From contig NZ_JBKQWU010000002.1 of the NCBI RefSeq assembly GCF_047275745.1, positions 62,001 through 126,000 of the forward strand: a stretch of DNA of 64,000 nt. The letters run 5' to 3'. The notes beneath the pieces are model-generated. The model was given only the letters and a program-made list of their open reading frames with translations, was not told the origin of the DNA and ran no database searches. Each line of letters opens with the position of its first letter. The first letter of the stretch is position 1. This DNA is from Amaricoccus sp047275745 (GTDB taxonomy: Bacteria > Pseudomonadota > Alphaproteobacteria > Rhodobacterales > Rhodobacteraceae). Below are positions 1-8,466 of this stretch, one piece after another. Both the position numbers and the translations under genes were made by a program.

Positions 1-1056
1 GCCCATATAGGCGAGCATCGTGCCCGCGAGCGTGCCGCCGACGCAGTAGGAGGCGATGTTGAGGCTCTCCTGCCCGGTCTCCCGCAGCGCCTCGTCGATC
101 GCCGCCGACATGCCGTTGAACATGTAGCTGTCCCAGGTCTCGCCGCCGTGCCGTTCGTCGGGGTTCACCCAGGAAATCATGAAGACGGTATGCCCCTGTT
201 CCGTCAGCCATTTGACCAGGCTCTTCTTCGGATTGAGGTCCAGGACGTAGAACTTGTTGATCCAGGGCGGCACGATCAGGAGCGGCTTGGCGCGGACCTG
301 CTCGGTCGTCGGCGCGTATTGTATGAGCTGAAGGATCTGGTTCTGCCAGATCACCGATCCGGGCGAGACGGCGGTGTTGCGCCCGACCTCGAAGGCGTCC
401 ATGTCGGTCTGGCGGATCAGGAGCTTGCCCTTCCCGCGCTCCAGATCCTCGAGCATCATCCGGAGCCCCCGGACCAGGTTGTCGCCCTTCTCGTTGAGCG
501 TCGCCTCGAGCACTTCCGGGTTGAGCGCGAAGAAATTCGCCGGGTTCATCGCCTCGGCGAACTGGCGGGTGTAGAAGGTCGCCTTCTTGCGCTCCTTCGG
601 GCTCATCTCGCCGACCGTCCCGACGGTGTCCTGAACGAAGCCCGAGGTCAGCAGATATGATTGCTTCAGATAGTCGAAGACCGCGTTCTCGCTCCAGTCC
701 TTGTGGGCGAAGCGCTTGTCGGCCTTCATCATGTGCGGCAGGTCGATCTTCTCCGGCACGTCCTTCGCACCGAGCCAGCGCAGCATCGAATGCTGCCAGA
801 GCGCGCTCTGCGCCGACCAGTATTCGAGCGTCTTGTCCGCGACCTGTTTGGGGTTGTCCCAGATCTGCCGGTAAAGCTCGGCGAAGGTCGGAAAGGTGTT
901 GAGCGGGTCGATGTGGCGCGGCGCGCCTTCCTGCATCTGCGCTTCCAGGAATTTCTGCCAGATCTGACCCGAGATGTCGAAGACCTCGGCCATGTTCTGC
1001 GCGACATGCTGCCCCTGCTCGGCGAGCGTCTGATCGTCCTTGGCATCCGCGGGCAT
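1..1056 (-). CDS. phaC: Class I polyhydroxyalkanoate synthase, N-terminal 352 residues (3' end outside window)
   Basis: Polymerises (R)-3-hydroxyacyl-CoA into polyhydroxyalkanoate on carbon-storage granules in the cytoplasm. Read on the minus strand from ATG at 1056, with an AAGGGG ribosome site just upstream, the frame stays open to the window edge. The N-terminal region (HIDPLNTF, a WxHSMLRW-like segment, LLxVPPWINKFYVLDL) is typical of class I PhaC. The lipase-like box reads SYCVGGT, placing the catalytic cysteine at residue 338, close to the position in class I enzymes. The Asp and His of the triad lie beyond the window, so completeness cannot be judged. It is divergent from a lipoprotein gene with about 110 bp between them; no phasin or phaR gene is visible on this side. 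Confidence 0.95.
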   Translation of the reverse strand, partial: MPADAKDDQTLAEQGQHVAQNMAEVFDISGQIWQKFLEAQMQEGAPRHIDPLNTFPTFAELYRQIWDNPKQVADKTLEYWSAQSALWQHSMLRWLGAKDVPEKIDLPHMMKADKRFAHKDWSENAVFDYLKQSYLLTSGFVQDTVGTVGEMSPKERKKATFYTRQFAEAMNPANFFALNPEVLEATLNEKGDNLVRGLRMMLEDLERGKGKLLIRQTDMDAFEVGRNTAVSPGSVIWQNQILQLIQYAPTTEQVRAKPLLIVPPWINKFYVLDLNPKKSLVKWLTEQGHTVFMISWVNPDERHGGETWDSYMFNGMSAAIDEALRETGQESLNIASYCVGGTLAGTMLAYMG

Positions 1057-1168
1057 TGGTTTCCCCTTCTGGCATGATCCGGCGAGCTTGCCGCCCGGCT
1101 TCGGCATCGATAGTCTGCGCCGCCGATACTACTGGCACCGCCATGGGCGCGCCAGCGACGAAACACCA

Positions 1169-1666
1169 ATGCGCGGGACCGACATGCCATCCTCCGGCAC
1201 CCTTCCGGGCCGGTTTTCTCCCGGCTCCCGGCCCGGCCGCGGACGGACCCGTCCCGGCCCGGCCGGCCTCGCGGCGGTCGTCATCGCGGGTTGCCTCTCG
1301 GGGCTGCTCGCGGGCTGCGAGGCCCCGCCCGAGGCGCGGTTTCCGATCTCCGAGAAAGCGGCGGCGCTTCCGCATCCCGAGCTTGGCGAGACGGCGCGCT
1401 TCGGCCGTGTCGCCGAGCAATCGGGCACCACCGCGGAGAGCATCGACGCCGAGCGGGCCGCTCTCGCCGCGCGGGCGGAGAGCCTGCGTGCCCGGGCCGC
1501 CGAGCTTTCCGGCCCGATCATCGACGAGGAGAACCTCGCGCGACTGGCGACCGCGCGCGACGAAGGCATCGCGCCCCCGACGCCGTCCGAGGCGGCCCCA
1601 TCCGAGCCAGCCGCGTCCGATCCACCGCCAGCCGAGCCCCTATCAGCCGAACCGCCAGCCGAATAA
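1169..1666 (+). CDS. Putative outer-membrane or periplasmic lipoprotein, unknown function
   Basis: Not assigned to a named family. The chosen start (ATG 1169, with a second in-frame ATG at 1184) gives about 165 residues. An arginine/proline-rich leader is followed by a hydrophobic stretch and a lipobox LLAGC, so lipidation is predicted. The mature part has a short conserved-looking region (FPISEKAAALPHPELG), an alanine/arginine-rich segment likely to be a helix (about residues 85-115), and a Pro/Ala/Glu-rich tail. It starts about 110 bp from the divergent phaC start and ends 22 bp before an efflux-pump gene, so it may be cotranscribed with that gene. The coding call rests on the lipobox and the even codon pattern. 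Confidence 0.7.
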   Translation: MRGTDMPSSGTLPGRFSPGSRPGRGRTRPGPAGLAAVVIAGCLSGLLAGCEAPPEARFPISEKAAALPHPELGETARFGRVAEQSGTTAESIDAERAALAARAESLRARAAELSGPIIDEENLARLATARDEGIAPPTPSEAAPSEPAASDPPPAEPLSAEPPAE

Positions 1667-1688
1667 CTCCCCAGCCGACAGGTTTCCG

Positions 1689-2885
1689 ATGCTCTCCGAT
1701 TTCGCCAAGAATGCGATCATCCTCGGCCTGCTCGGCGCCGTCGGCCCGTTCGCGATCGACATGTATCTCCCGGCGATGCCGACGATCGCCGCCGATCTCG
1801 GCACGACGACGGCGGCGACGCAGATGACGCTGATGGTCTTCTTCCTCGCCTTCGGCCTCTGCCAGCTGATCTACGGACCGGTCTCCGACATGACGGGCCG
1901 CCGCCCGCCGCTGCTCTTCGGGCTGGTGCTCTTCGGCTTCGCCTCGCTGGCCTGCGCGGTCGCGCCCTCGATCGAATGGCTGATCCTCGCGCGCTTCCTG
2001 CAGGGCGTCGGCGCCTCGGCGGTGATGGTGATCCCGCGCGCGATCATCCGCGACCGCTACCGCGGGATCGAGGCGACGCGGATGATGGCGCTCGTCATGC
2101 TGGTGATCAGCATCGGGCCGATGCTGGCGCCGCTGATGGGCAGCCTGCTGATTCTCGCCTTCGGCTGGCGCTCGGTCTTTCTCGGCATCCTCGCGGCCGG
2201 GCTCGTCAGCCTCTATCTGGTGATCTTCGTCCTGAAGGAGACGCATCCGAGCGAGAAGCGCGTGGCGCTCAGCTTCGCCGCCCTCAGGGCCGGTTTCGGC
2301 ACGCTGATCCGCGATCCGGTCTTCATCGGCCTCAGCTGCATCGGCGGGCTCGGCATGGCGAGCTTCTTCGCCTTCCTCGCCGCGTCCTCCTTCCTCTACA
2401 TCGAGCGTTTCGGACTGACGCCGCTCCAGTACAGCATCGCCTTCTCGACGAACGCGATCGGCTTCTTCGCCGCCTCGCAGTTCGCGGCGCGGCTCGGCGC
2501 GCGGCATGGCCCGGTCAAGGTGGTGAAGACCGCCGTCGCGGGCTACGCGGTGGCCATGCTGGCGCTGCTCGCGATCACGCTCGCCGGCGTCGACAGCCTG
2601 CCGGTGCTGATGGCGCTGCTGTTCGGCGGCTTCGCCTTCCTCGGCCTGGTGATCCCGACCGCGATGATCCTCGCGCTCGAGGAACATGGCGAGATCGCGG
2701 GCATCGCCTCGGCGCTCGGGGGTACGTTGCAGATGGTGCTGGGCGCGCTCTCGATCGTGGTGGTGAGCGCGCTCTCGAACGGCACGGCGCTGCCGATGGT
2801 TGGAACGATCGCCGGTTGCGCCACGATCGCCTTCATCCTGTCGCGAACCACCCTGCGCCGCCTCGGCACCGGCGCGGTCCTTTAA
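1689..2885 (+). CDS. Bcr/CflA-family multidrug efflux MFS transporter
   Basis: Inner-membrane drug:proton antiporter of the DHA1 class, 398 residues with about 12 membrane segments. The N-terminus carries AIDMYLPAMP (residues 22-31), typical of Bcr/CflA pumps. MFS motif A between helices 2 and 3 reads GPVSDMTGRRP (63-73), and a motif-C-like stretch (MLVISIGPMLAPLMG) lies in helix 5. The start at ATG 1689 removes an artefactual N-terminal extension, because the frame stays open upstream through the lipoprotein region. It lies 22 bp after the lipoprotein gene and is followed by a convergent monooxygenase gene. The substrate cannot be read from sequence; bicyclomycin/chloramphenicol-type export is the family precedent. 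Confidence 0.92.
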   Translation: MLSDFAKNAIILGLLGAVGPFAIDMYLPAMPTIAADLGTTTAATQMTLMVFFLAFGLCQLIYGPVSDMTGRRPPLLFGLVLFGFASLACAVAPSIEWLILARFLQGVGASAVMVIPRAIIRDRYRGIEATRMMALVMLVISIGPMLAPLMGSLLILAFGWRSVFLGILAAGLVSLYLVIFVLKETHPSEKRVALSFAALRAGFGTLIRDPVFIGLSCIGGLGMASFFAFLAASSFLYIERFGLTPLQYSIAFSTNAIGFFAASQFAARLGARHGPVKVVKTAVAGYAVAMLALLAITLAGVDSLPVLMALLFGGFAFLGLVIPTAMILALEEHGEIAGIASALGGTLQMVLGALSIVVVSALSNGTALPMVGTIAGCATIAFILSRTTLRRLGTGAVL

Positions 2886-2920
2886 AGCGGCGCCCCGCCG
2901 AGCCGGCGATCAGGGAGCCG

Positions 2921-3229
2921 TCAGGACTCCATCACCGTCTCGAACCCCTCGAACCGGGGCCCGCCGACATAGAGCGGCTTGCGCTCGCCCGCGCCGGCAT
3001 GGGCGTGGCGGAACTGCTCGGAGCGGGTCCAGGCCTCGAAGGCGGCGCGGTCCTCCCAGAAGGAATGCGAGATATAGAGCGTATGCTCCTCCGTGCTCGG
3101 CCCCTTCAGGAGCCGGAAGCTCCTGAACCCCGGCACCTCGTGAAGCCGGCTGTCGCGGTTGCGCCAGGCGTCCTCGAAGGCCGCCTCGGAGCCCGGGACG
3201 ATCCGGAACCGGTTCATTGCCACGAACAT
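2921..3229 (-). CDS. ABM-fold (HmoA/IsdG-like) antibiotic biosynthesis/heme monooxygenase family protein
   Basis: Small dimeric ferredoxin-like (ABM) protein of 102 residues. The start at ATG 3229 has a strong AGGAGGTGA site five bases upstream. The N-terminus MNRFRI and the later block SHSFWEDRAAFEAW...FRHAH fit the heme-degrading IsdG/HmoA subgroup. Asn6, Trp67 and His77 fall almost exactly where the IsdG catalytic Asn/Trp/His sit. Family knowledge supports heme cleavage with iron release, but many ABM proteins act on other substrates and activity is not shown here. An iron-boxed TonB receptor lies 2 kb away, which favours an iron role; no iron box is visible before this gene itself. Confidence 0.75.
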   Translation of the reverse strand: MFVAMNRFRIVPGSEAAFEDAWRNRDSRLHEVPGFRSFRLLKGPSTEEHTLYISHSFWEDRAAFEAWTRSEQFRHAHAGAGERKPLYVGGPRFEGFETVMES

Positions 3230-3316
3230 GCTTCACCTCCTGACTTGACCCGCGCCCCTCCGCGGGGCGTCGCGCCCCGCACCATCGCCAAGCCGGGCCG
3301 TCGCCGCAACCCCGAC

Positions 3317-3342
3317 GAAAAAGCCCCGCGCGACGCGGGGCT
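3317..3342 (-). terminator. Rho-independent terminator of trcR
   Basis: An 8-bp perfect GC stem (GCCCCGCG / CGCGGGGC, 3323-3330 and 3334-3341) with a 3-nt loop is followed on the minus strand by a run of five Ts (3318-3322). It lies about 25 bp past the trcR stop. Confidence 0.85.
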
Positions 3343-3368
3343 CTTCGGTGGATGCGCGGCGAGTGGGC

Positions 3369-4109
3369 TCAATCCTCGTCGTCATCCTCGGCGGGGGCGA
3401 GCCCCGCGAACAGGCTCTCGGCATCGGCCTTGGCATCCTCGCGCGTGCGCTCGCCGCCGCCGCCGATCTTGAAGTTCTCAAGCCCGGAGATGTTGGAGGG
3501 AATCCGCGTGTCCGCGTCCTGGCTGAGCGATTCCTGGGTCGAGACCAGCTTCATGCGCTCTGCGTCGGTCATCACCTCGTCCTTGCCCTGCTTCGCCACG
3601 GCCTTGGCGACCGCGATGTCGAGCTCGGACTGCTTGCACATGCCGAGCGCCACCGGATCGACCGGCGAGATATTGGCGATGTTCCAGTGCGTGCGCTCGC
3701 GGATCGACTCGATCGTCGGCTTGGTCGTGCCGACCAGCTTCGCGATCTGCCCATCCGAAAGCTCGGGGTGGAACTTGACGAGCCAGGCGATCGCCGCCGG
3801 CCGGTCCTGCCGCTTCGAGAGCGGGGTGTAGCGCGGACCCTTGCGCTTCTGCTCGCCCTCCGCGGCCGGGTTGCGCCAGAGCCTGAGGGTCGCACGCGGG
3901 TCCTTCTCGCAGCGTGCGATCTCCTCGGCGGTCAGCTGCCGGTTGGCGATCGGATCGAAACCCTTGATCCCCTGAGCCACCTCGCCATCGGCGATACCGT
4001 TGACCTCAAGCTCGTGAAGGCCGCAGAATTCGGCGATCTGCCGGAAGGTGAGCGTGGTGTTCTCCACCAGCCAGACGGCGGTCGCGCGTTGCATCAATGG
4101 AAGCGCCAT
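3369..4109 (-). CDS. trcR: DUF1013 family, cell-cycle transcriptional regulator TrcR
   Basis: Conserved alphaproteobacterial protein of 246 residues, annotated in the family as the transcriptional regulator TrcR. It begins MALPLMQRATAVWLVE, followed by a helix-turn-helix-like segment (FRQIAEFCGLHELEVNGI) and a second HTH-like segment (SDGQIAKLVGTTKPTIESI) near residues 118-136. The C-terminus is acidic (EDDDED) and probably disordered. The length is normal for the family. It is monocistronic: a good terminator follows it, and a promoter with a CCCCTATATAG -10 region precedes it. It is divergent from the RNase T2 gene. DNA binding is inferred from the two HTH-like segments and family precedent. 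Confidence 0.9.
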   Translation of the reverse strand: MALPLMQRATAVWLVENTTLTFRQIAEFCGLHELEVNGIADGEVAQGIKGFDPIANRQLTAEEIARCEKDPRATLRLWRNPAAEGEQKRKGPRYTPLSKRQDRPAAIAWLVKFHPELSDGQIAKLVGTTKPTIESIRERTHWNIANISPVDPVALGMCKQSELDIAVAKAVAKQGKDEVMTDAERMKLVSTQESLSQDADTRIPSNISGLENFKIGGGGERTREDAKADAESLFAGLAPAEDDDED

Positions 4110-4204
4110 GAGCCGAATCTCCTCCTGTCGAACAAAACTCTCCCCGAGCCGAAAACTCGGGGGTGCCGGAGCACGCGAAACGGTCTTCGTGGGGAATGCG
4201 CCTC

Positions 4205-4240
4205 GCTATATAGGGGTTGTCTCGCGAATGATAAAGGGGC
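4205..4240 (-). promoter_or_regulatory. Predicted promoter of trcR
   Basis: On the minus strand a TATATA -10 hexamer (4212-4207) sits inside AACCCCTATATAGCG, with a weak TTTATC -35 seventeen bases upstream. The same CCCCTATATAGCG string precedes rpsU on the plus strand, which supports the orientation. Confidence 0.5.
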
Positions 4241-4893
4241 TTCGCAGGCCAGCCGCGTCGAACCTGCTCGCGGGGCTTCTGATCGCGGGCGCGATGACGG
4301 CCCCGGCCGGGCCCGCGCGGGCGCAACCAGCCGGCGATTTCGACTATTACGTGCTCGCCCTCAGCTGGAGCCCGACCTGGTGCGCGAACGAGGTCGCCGC
4401 CGGCGATCCGCCGGAGCAGTGCGCCCCGGAGCGTAAGCTCGGCTTCACCCTGCACGGGCTCTGGCCGCAATACGCGGACGGCGGCTGGCCGGAATACTGC
4501 GACACCCATGCGCGAGACCCGTCCCGGGGCCAGTCCGCGGCGATGAGCGACATCATGGGCTCTCGGGGACTGGCCTGGTATCAGTGGAAGAAGCACGGGC
4601 GCTGTTCCGGCCTCGCGGCGGATGACTACTACGGCCTGTCGCGGCGCGCCTTCGAGCGGATCAGCCTGCCCGAGATCGGCGGCGAGATGCTGGCCAATGT
4701 GATCGAATTCGACTTCATCGCGCAGAACCCCTGGCTCCAGCCCGACGACCTGATCGTGACCTGCGCCGACGGCAAGCTTCGCGAGGTGCGGATCTGCCTG
4801 TCGCGCGATCTCGAGCCCCAGGCCTGCGCGCGCGACGTTCAGGAGGACGGCTGCCGGGGCGACCGCCCGCTGACCATCCCGCCGATCCCCTGA
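4228..4893 (+). CDS. Secreted ribonuclease T2 family protein
   Basis: Periplasmic or secreted endoribonuclease of 221 residues that cleaves RNA through a 2',3'-cyclic phosphate. ATG 4228 begins a Sec signal peptide (MIKGLRRPAA then LLAGLLIAGAMTAPAG) with a likely cut after ARA near residue 32. Both RNase T2 active-site segments are present: CAS1 FTLHGLWP (73-80, His76) and CAS2 WYQWKKHGRC (117-126, His123). Several cysteines can form the usual disulfides. Earlier in-frame ATGs would put non-coding sequence before the signal peptide and were rejected. It stands alone, divergent from trcR; a role in scavenging periplasmic RNA is inference. Confidence 0.93.
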   Translation: MIKGLRRPAASNLLAGLLIAGAMTAPAGPARAQPAGDFDYYVLALSWSPTWCANEVAAGDPPEQCAPERKLGFTLHGLWPQYADGGWPEYCDTHARDPSRGQSAAMSDIMGSRGLAWYQWKKHGRCSGLAADDYYGLSRRAFERISLPEIGGEMLANVIEFDFIAQNPWLQPDDLIVTCADGKLREVRICLSRDLEPQACARDVQEDGCRGDRPLTIPPIP

Positions 4894-5020
4894 TCCCGAC
4901 CCCCGCGGCGATGCGTCGCCATCGCGCCGGTTCCGGCGGCCGGTCCCGTGCGCGGCCGGTAGCCATCCTGCCCATGATGCGTCGGTACAACAGTCCGAAC
5001 CGTTTCGTCTCGATTTAAGT

Positions 5021-5035
5021 TGACTGTTTCAGTCA
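5021..5035. promoter_or_regulatory. Candidate iron-responsive operator (TGA-N9-TCA) before the TonB receptor
   Basis: TGACTG-TTT-CAGTCA is a perfect 6-bp inverted repeat that exactly fits TGA-N9-TCA, the iron-rhodo-box predicted for RirA-type control in alphaproteobacteria. It lies 76 bp upstream of the receptor start. The site is seen directly; binding by RirA is inferred from the known consensus. Confidence 0.65.
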
Positions 5036-5110
5036 TGAATCGCTAACGGGATCTGGTACCCACCCGGTCGCGGTCGCCGCCGCGCCCTCCCCTGAAAGGA
5101 CTTCCCCCCC

Positions 5111-7264
5111 ATGAGAGGAGACCACGGTCCCCGACTTCGCGATCTTCTGGGAGCCAGCCTTCTAGCCACCGGATATCTGTCCATTCCCGCCCACGGGCAG
5201 GATATCCCGCTCGAGACCACCCCGCTCGAGACCGCCCCCGTCGCGGACGAGACCTTCGTGCTCGACGAGATGGTCGTCACCGCTTCCGGCTACCAGCAGA
5301 CCGTCACCGAGGCTCCCGCGAGCATCTCGGTGATCCCCCGCGAGGAACTGGAGACCGGCTCCTTCCGCGACCTGACCGACGCGGTGCGCCGCGCGCAGGG
5401 CGTAACCGTGACAGGAGTTGCGAACGAGAGCGACATCCTGATCCGCGGTCTGCCGGGCAGCTACACGCTGATCCTGGTCGACGGCGTTCGCCAGGGCACG
5501 CGCGAATCGCGTACCAACGGCAGCGCCGGCGTCGAGCAGCGGCTGATCCCGCCGCTCGAAGCCATCGAGCGCATCGAGGTTCTGCGCGGCCCGGCATCCA
5601 CCCTCTACGGCTCCGACGCCGTGGGCGGCGTCATCAACATCATCACCCGCAAGGTGGCGGAAGAACCGGTCTATTCGCTGACCTTCGAACAGACCTTCCA
5701 GGAAGATCGCGACTACGGCGACACCACCATCGGGCGGGTCTACGCCTCGGTTCCGCTCGTCGGAGACAGGCTCGGCCTGCAGGTCTGGGGCAGCGCGCTC
5801 GGCCGCGACGAGGACGAGATCCTCGACGGCACCGCCGACCGCGAGGATTACGACATCGGCGGCCGATTGACCTGGGCGCCGAACGCGGAGAACGCCTTCA
5901 TGCTCGACGCCGGCATCTCCCGGCTGCGGAACGAGTACAATCCCGGCGCCAGCCTCGACGAAACCTCGGGGCAAAGCACGAGCCACAACGAGCGCGACTA
6001 CTTCCGGCTGAGCCACGAAGGTACCTATTCCTGGGGCCAGACCTTCCTCTCGGCGCAGACCGAAACCGGCGAGCGCACCAACTACGCCGAGGAAGTCCCG
6101 GGCGCTGGCCTCGTCGAGAACCTCCGCAGCCCCGAGGTCCGCAACAACGTCTTCGACGCGCGCACGGTGATCCCGCTCTCCTTCGCGGGCGACCACACGC
6201 TCAGCGTCGGCGGCCAGTATTTCGACGCGATCATCAACGACCAGAACCCGGGCCTTCGCGACCTGGAAGACCGGGAATACTCGGCCTATCAATGGGCGCT
6301 CTTCGCCGAGGACGAATGGTGGATCACCAACAGCTTCGCGCTGACCGCCGGCCTCCGGATGGACAACCACGAGACTTATGGCGAGCATTTCTCGCCCCGG
6401 CTCTACGGCGTCTACAACCTGTCGAGCAACTTCACGCTCAAGGGCGGCGTCTCGACCGGCTTCCGCGCTCCCGAGATCCGCAACGTGGCGCCGGGCTATG
6501 CCTATACGACGGGCGGCGGCGGCTGTTTCTACGGGCCGGAGGACGAGCTCCCCGAGGGCCTGAACCCCTGCGCCGTCATCCTCGCGAGCGACGATCTCGA
6601 ACCCGAAACCTCGGTCAACTACGAGGCGGCGCTGCTCTATGACAACCTGTCGAACTTCTCGGCCGGCGCGACGCTGTTCTTCACCAAGTTCGAGGACAAG
6701 ATCAGCAACGAGCGCGTCTACAACGAAGACGGCTCCTTCGCACGGTGGGAAGAGGACCCGAACTACACGCTCTTCCGCAACTTCAATATCGACGAAGCGG
6801 AGATCAAGGGCATCGAACTGACGGCGAGCTACAGCCCGACCGACACGATCGCGATCAGTGCGAACTACACCTACACCGATTCCGAGCAGAAGACCGGCAC
6901 CTATGCCGGTCTGCCGCTGACCCGGACGCCGGAGCACGCCGGCAACATCCGGGTGGACTGGCAGACGCCGATCCCGGAGCTTTCGACCTACGCGGCCGGC
7001 TACTACATCGGCGATCAGCTGAACGCCGGGCTCCGGATCGGCGACGCGGGCGAGCCCGTCTACGCGGATGACGGCGTCACGGTGCTCGCGCGCGAGTATC
7101 CGGGATACTTCACGGGCGACATCGGCGCGACCTACCGTCTCAACGAGACCGTGACGCTGAACGGCGGCGTCTACAACGTCGGCGACGTCGCCGGCGCGCC
7201 CGAGGAGTACAACTCCATCGTCGAGGGCCGGCGCTACTGGTTCTCGGTCAACGCGACGTTCTGA
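5111..7264 (+). CDS. TonB-dependent outer-membrane receptor, probable ferric-siderophore (FepA/CirA type)
   Basis: Outer-membrane beta-barrel of 717 residues that imports an iron chelate using TonB energy. After a signal peptide ending near AHGQ (residue 30), a TonB box DEMVVTAS (52-59) leads into the plug domain (APASISVIPREEL, LIRGLPGSYTLILVDGVRQG, RIEVLRGPASTLYGSDAVGGVINIITRK). The barrel carries a GFRAPEI motif near residue 451 and ends in aromatic Phe (VNATF). A loop near 470-490 has two cysteines (GGGGC...NPC), as in FepA/CirA-like receptors, and lacks the His expected between FRAP and NPNL in heme receptors, so a siderophore is favoured over heme. A TGA-N9-TCA iron box lies upstream. 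A GAAAGGA ribosome site precedes the start. Confidence 0.9.
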   Translation: MRGDHGPRLRDLLGASLLATGYLSIPAHGQDIPLETTPLETAPVADETFVLDEMVVTASGYQQTVTEAPASISVIPREELETGSFRDLTDAVRRAQGVTVTGVANESDILIRGLPGSYTLILVDGVRQGTRESRTNGSAGVEQRLIPPLEAIERIEVLRGPASTLYGSDAVGGVINIITRKVAEEPVYSLTFEQTFQEDRDYGDTTIGRVYASVPLVGDRLGLQVWGSALGRDEDEILDGTADREDYDIGGRLTWAPNAENAFMLDAGISRLRNEYNPGASLDETSGQSTSHNERDYFRLSHEGTYSWGQTFLSAQTETGERTNYAEEVPGAGLVENLRSPEVRNNVFDARTVIPLSFAGDHTLSVGGQYFDAIINDQNPGLRDLEDREYSAYQWALFAEDEWWITNSFALTAGLRMDNHETYGEHFSPRLYGVYNLSSNFTLKGGVSTGFRAPEIRNVAPGYAYTTGGGGCFYGPEDELPEGLNPCAVILASDDLEPETSVNYEAALLYDNLSNFSAGATLFFTKFEDKISNERVYNEDGSFARWEEDPNYTLFRNFNIDEAEIKGIELTASYSPTDTIAISANYTYTDSEQKTGTYAGLPLTRTPEHAGNIRVDWQTPIPELSTYAAGYYIGDQLNAGLRIGDAGEPVYADDGVTVLAREYPGYFTGDIGATYRLNETVTLNGGVYNVGDVAGAPEEYNSIVEGRRYWFSVNATF

Positions 7265-7283
7265 GCGGGCCGATCCGACGCGG

Positions 7284-7316
7284 AAGGCCGGTCCATCGCG
7301 GGCCGGCCTTTCCCGT
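7284..7316. terminator. Bidirectional terminator between the TonB receptor and quinone oxidoreductase genes
   Basis: An 11-bp stem (AAGGCCGGTCC / GGGCCGGCCTT, one G-T wobble) with a 5-nt loop, between two convergent genes. The flanking A and T tracts are short. Confidence 0.6.
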
Positions 7317-7317
7317 T

Positions 7318-8298
7318 TCAGACGACGCTGAGCACGATCTTCCCGACATGGGCGGAGCTTTCCATCCGCGCATGCGCCTCCGCCGCCTCCTCGAGCGGGA
7401 AGACCCGGTCCATCACCGGCGCGATCCGGCCCGAGGCGAGATGGGGCCAGACCTCGCGCTCCAGCGCCTCGGCGATCCGGGCCTTGCTCTCGATCGACTG
7501 GGGACGCAGCGTCGAGCCGGTGAGCGTCAGCCGCTTCGACATCACGAGCGCGAAGTTGAGCTCGACCTTCGACCCGCCGAGGAAGGCGATCATCACCATC
7601 CGCCCGTCGGGCGCCAGCGCCCGGACGCCGCGCGGGATGTAGTCGCCGCCGACCATGTCGAGGATCAGGTTCACCCCCTGCCCGCCGGTCGCCTGTTTCA
7701 CCACCTCGACGAAATCTTCCTCGCGGTAGTTGATCGCGATCTCGGCGCCAAGATCGCGGCAGGCGGCGCATTTCTCCGCGGATCCCGCGGTCGCGAAGAC
7801 CCGCGCGCCCCTGAGCGCGGCGAGCTGGATCGCCGTCGTGCCGATGCCCGACGAGCCGCCGTGGACGAGAAAGCTCTCGCCCGCCTGGAGACGCCCACGT
7901 TCGAAGACATTGCTCCAGACGGTGAAAAAGGTCTCGCAGAGCGCCGCCGCCTCGGTCATCGTCAGATCGCCGGGGACGGGAAGCGCATGGGCCTCGGACG
8001 TCACCACGTATTCGGCGTAACCCCCGCCCGGCAGCAGGGCGCAGACCGGATCACCGACCCGCCAGCGGGTGACGCCGGGTCCGACCTCGGCGACCACGCC
8101 CGCGCATTCGAGCCCGGGCAGGTCGGAGGCGCCCGGCGGCGGTGCATAGGCGCCCGCGCGTTGCAGCGCATCCGGCCGGTTCACGCCCGCGGCATGCACC
8201 GCGATCAGGATCTCGCCCGCGCCCGGCACCGGCGTCTCCCGCTCGGCAAGCCTCAGCACCTCCGGTCCGCCCGGCTCCGTGATCTCGATCACCCGCAC
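7318..8298 (-). CDS. NAD(P)H-quinone oxidoreductase, PIG3-like zinc-independent MDR
   Basis: Medium-chain dehydrogenase/reductase of the quinone-oxidoreductase (TIGR02824, PIG3-like) branch, 326 residues. It reduces quinones or related electrophiles with NAD(P)H in the cytosol. The GroES-like N-domain has VHAAGVNRPDALQRAG (34-49) and LPGLECAGVV. The Rossmann domain has VHGGSSGIGTTAIQLA (145-160), the nucleotide-binding signature of the branch. Structural-zinc cysteines are absent, as expected. It ends convergently with the TonB receptor gene across a shared terminator. The gap of about 170 bp to the next upstream gene, COQ9, argues for its own promoter. Confidence 0.92.
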   Translation of the reverse strand: MRVIEITEPGGPEVLRLAERETPVPGAGEILIAVHAAGVNRPDALQRAGAYAPPPGASDLPGLECAGVVAEVGPGVTRWRVGDPVCALLPGGGYAEYVVTSEAHALPVPGDLTMTEAAALCETFFTVWSNVFERGRLQAGESFLVHGGSSGIGTTAIQLAALRGARVFATAGSAEKCAACRDLGAEIAINYREEDFVEVVKQATGGQGVNLILDMVGGDYIPRGVRALAPDGRMVMIAFLGGSKVELNFALVMSKRLTLTGSTLRPQSIESKARIAEALEREVWPHLASGRIAPVMDRVFPLEEAAEAHARMESSAHVGKIVLSVV

Positions 8299-8466
8299 GC
8301 CGTTCCTCCATTCCTCTGTTCATTCGCAACGGCGTAACACAGGGTGGCCGGCGCCCCCACTGGCCGTTGGTCGCAACTTTTCGACGTTCCGCCGATTTCC
8401 TCGCGGTGCCGGTCGCGGCTGGTGCCGTCGCGTTCCCTCCGGCCGCGTTCGGCGGATGCGCCCCCG

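Noticed and set aside
1056..1688. N-terminal extension of the Bcr/CflA transporter by 211 codons
   Set aside because: The open frame is an out-of-frame overlap with the lipoprotein gene; the transporter family starts at ATG 1689.
3233..3481. An 82-codon minus-strand frame across the trcR terminator
   Set aside because: It overlaps the 3' end of trcR and its terminator and has a low-complexity Arg/Ala sequence.
5162..7771. An 869-codon minus-strand open frame opposite the TonB receptor
   Set aside because: Shadow of the receptor gene; no signal, motif or ribosome site.
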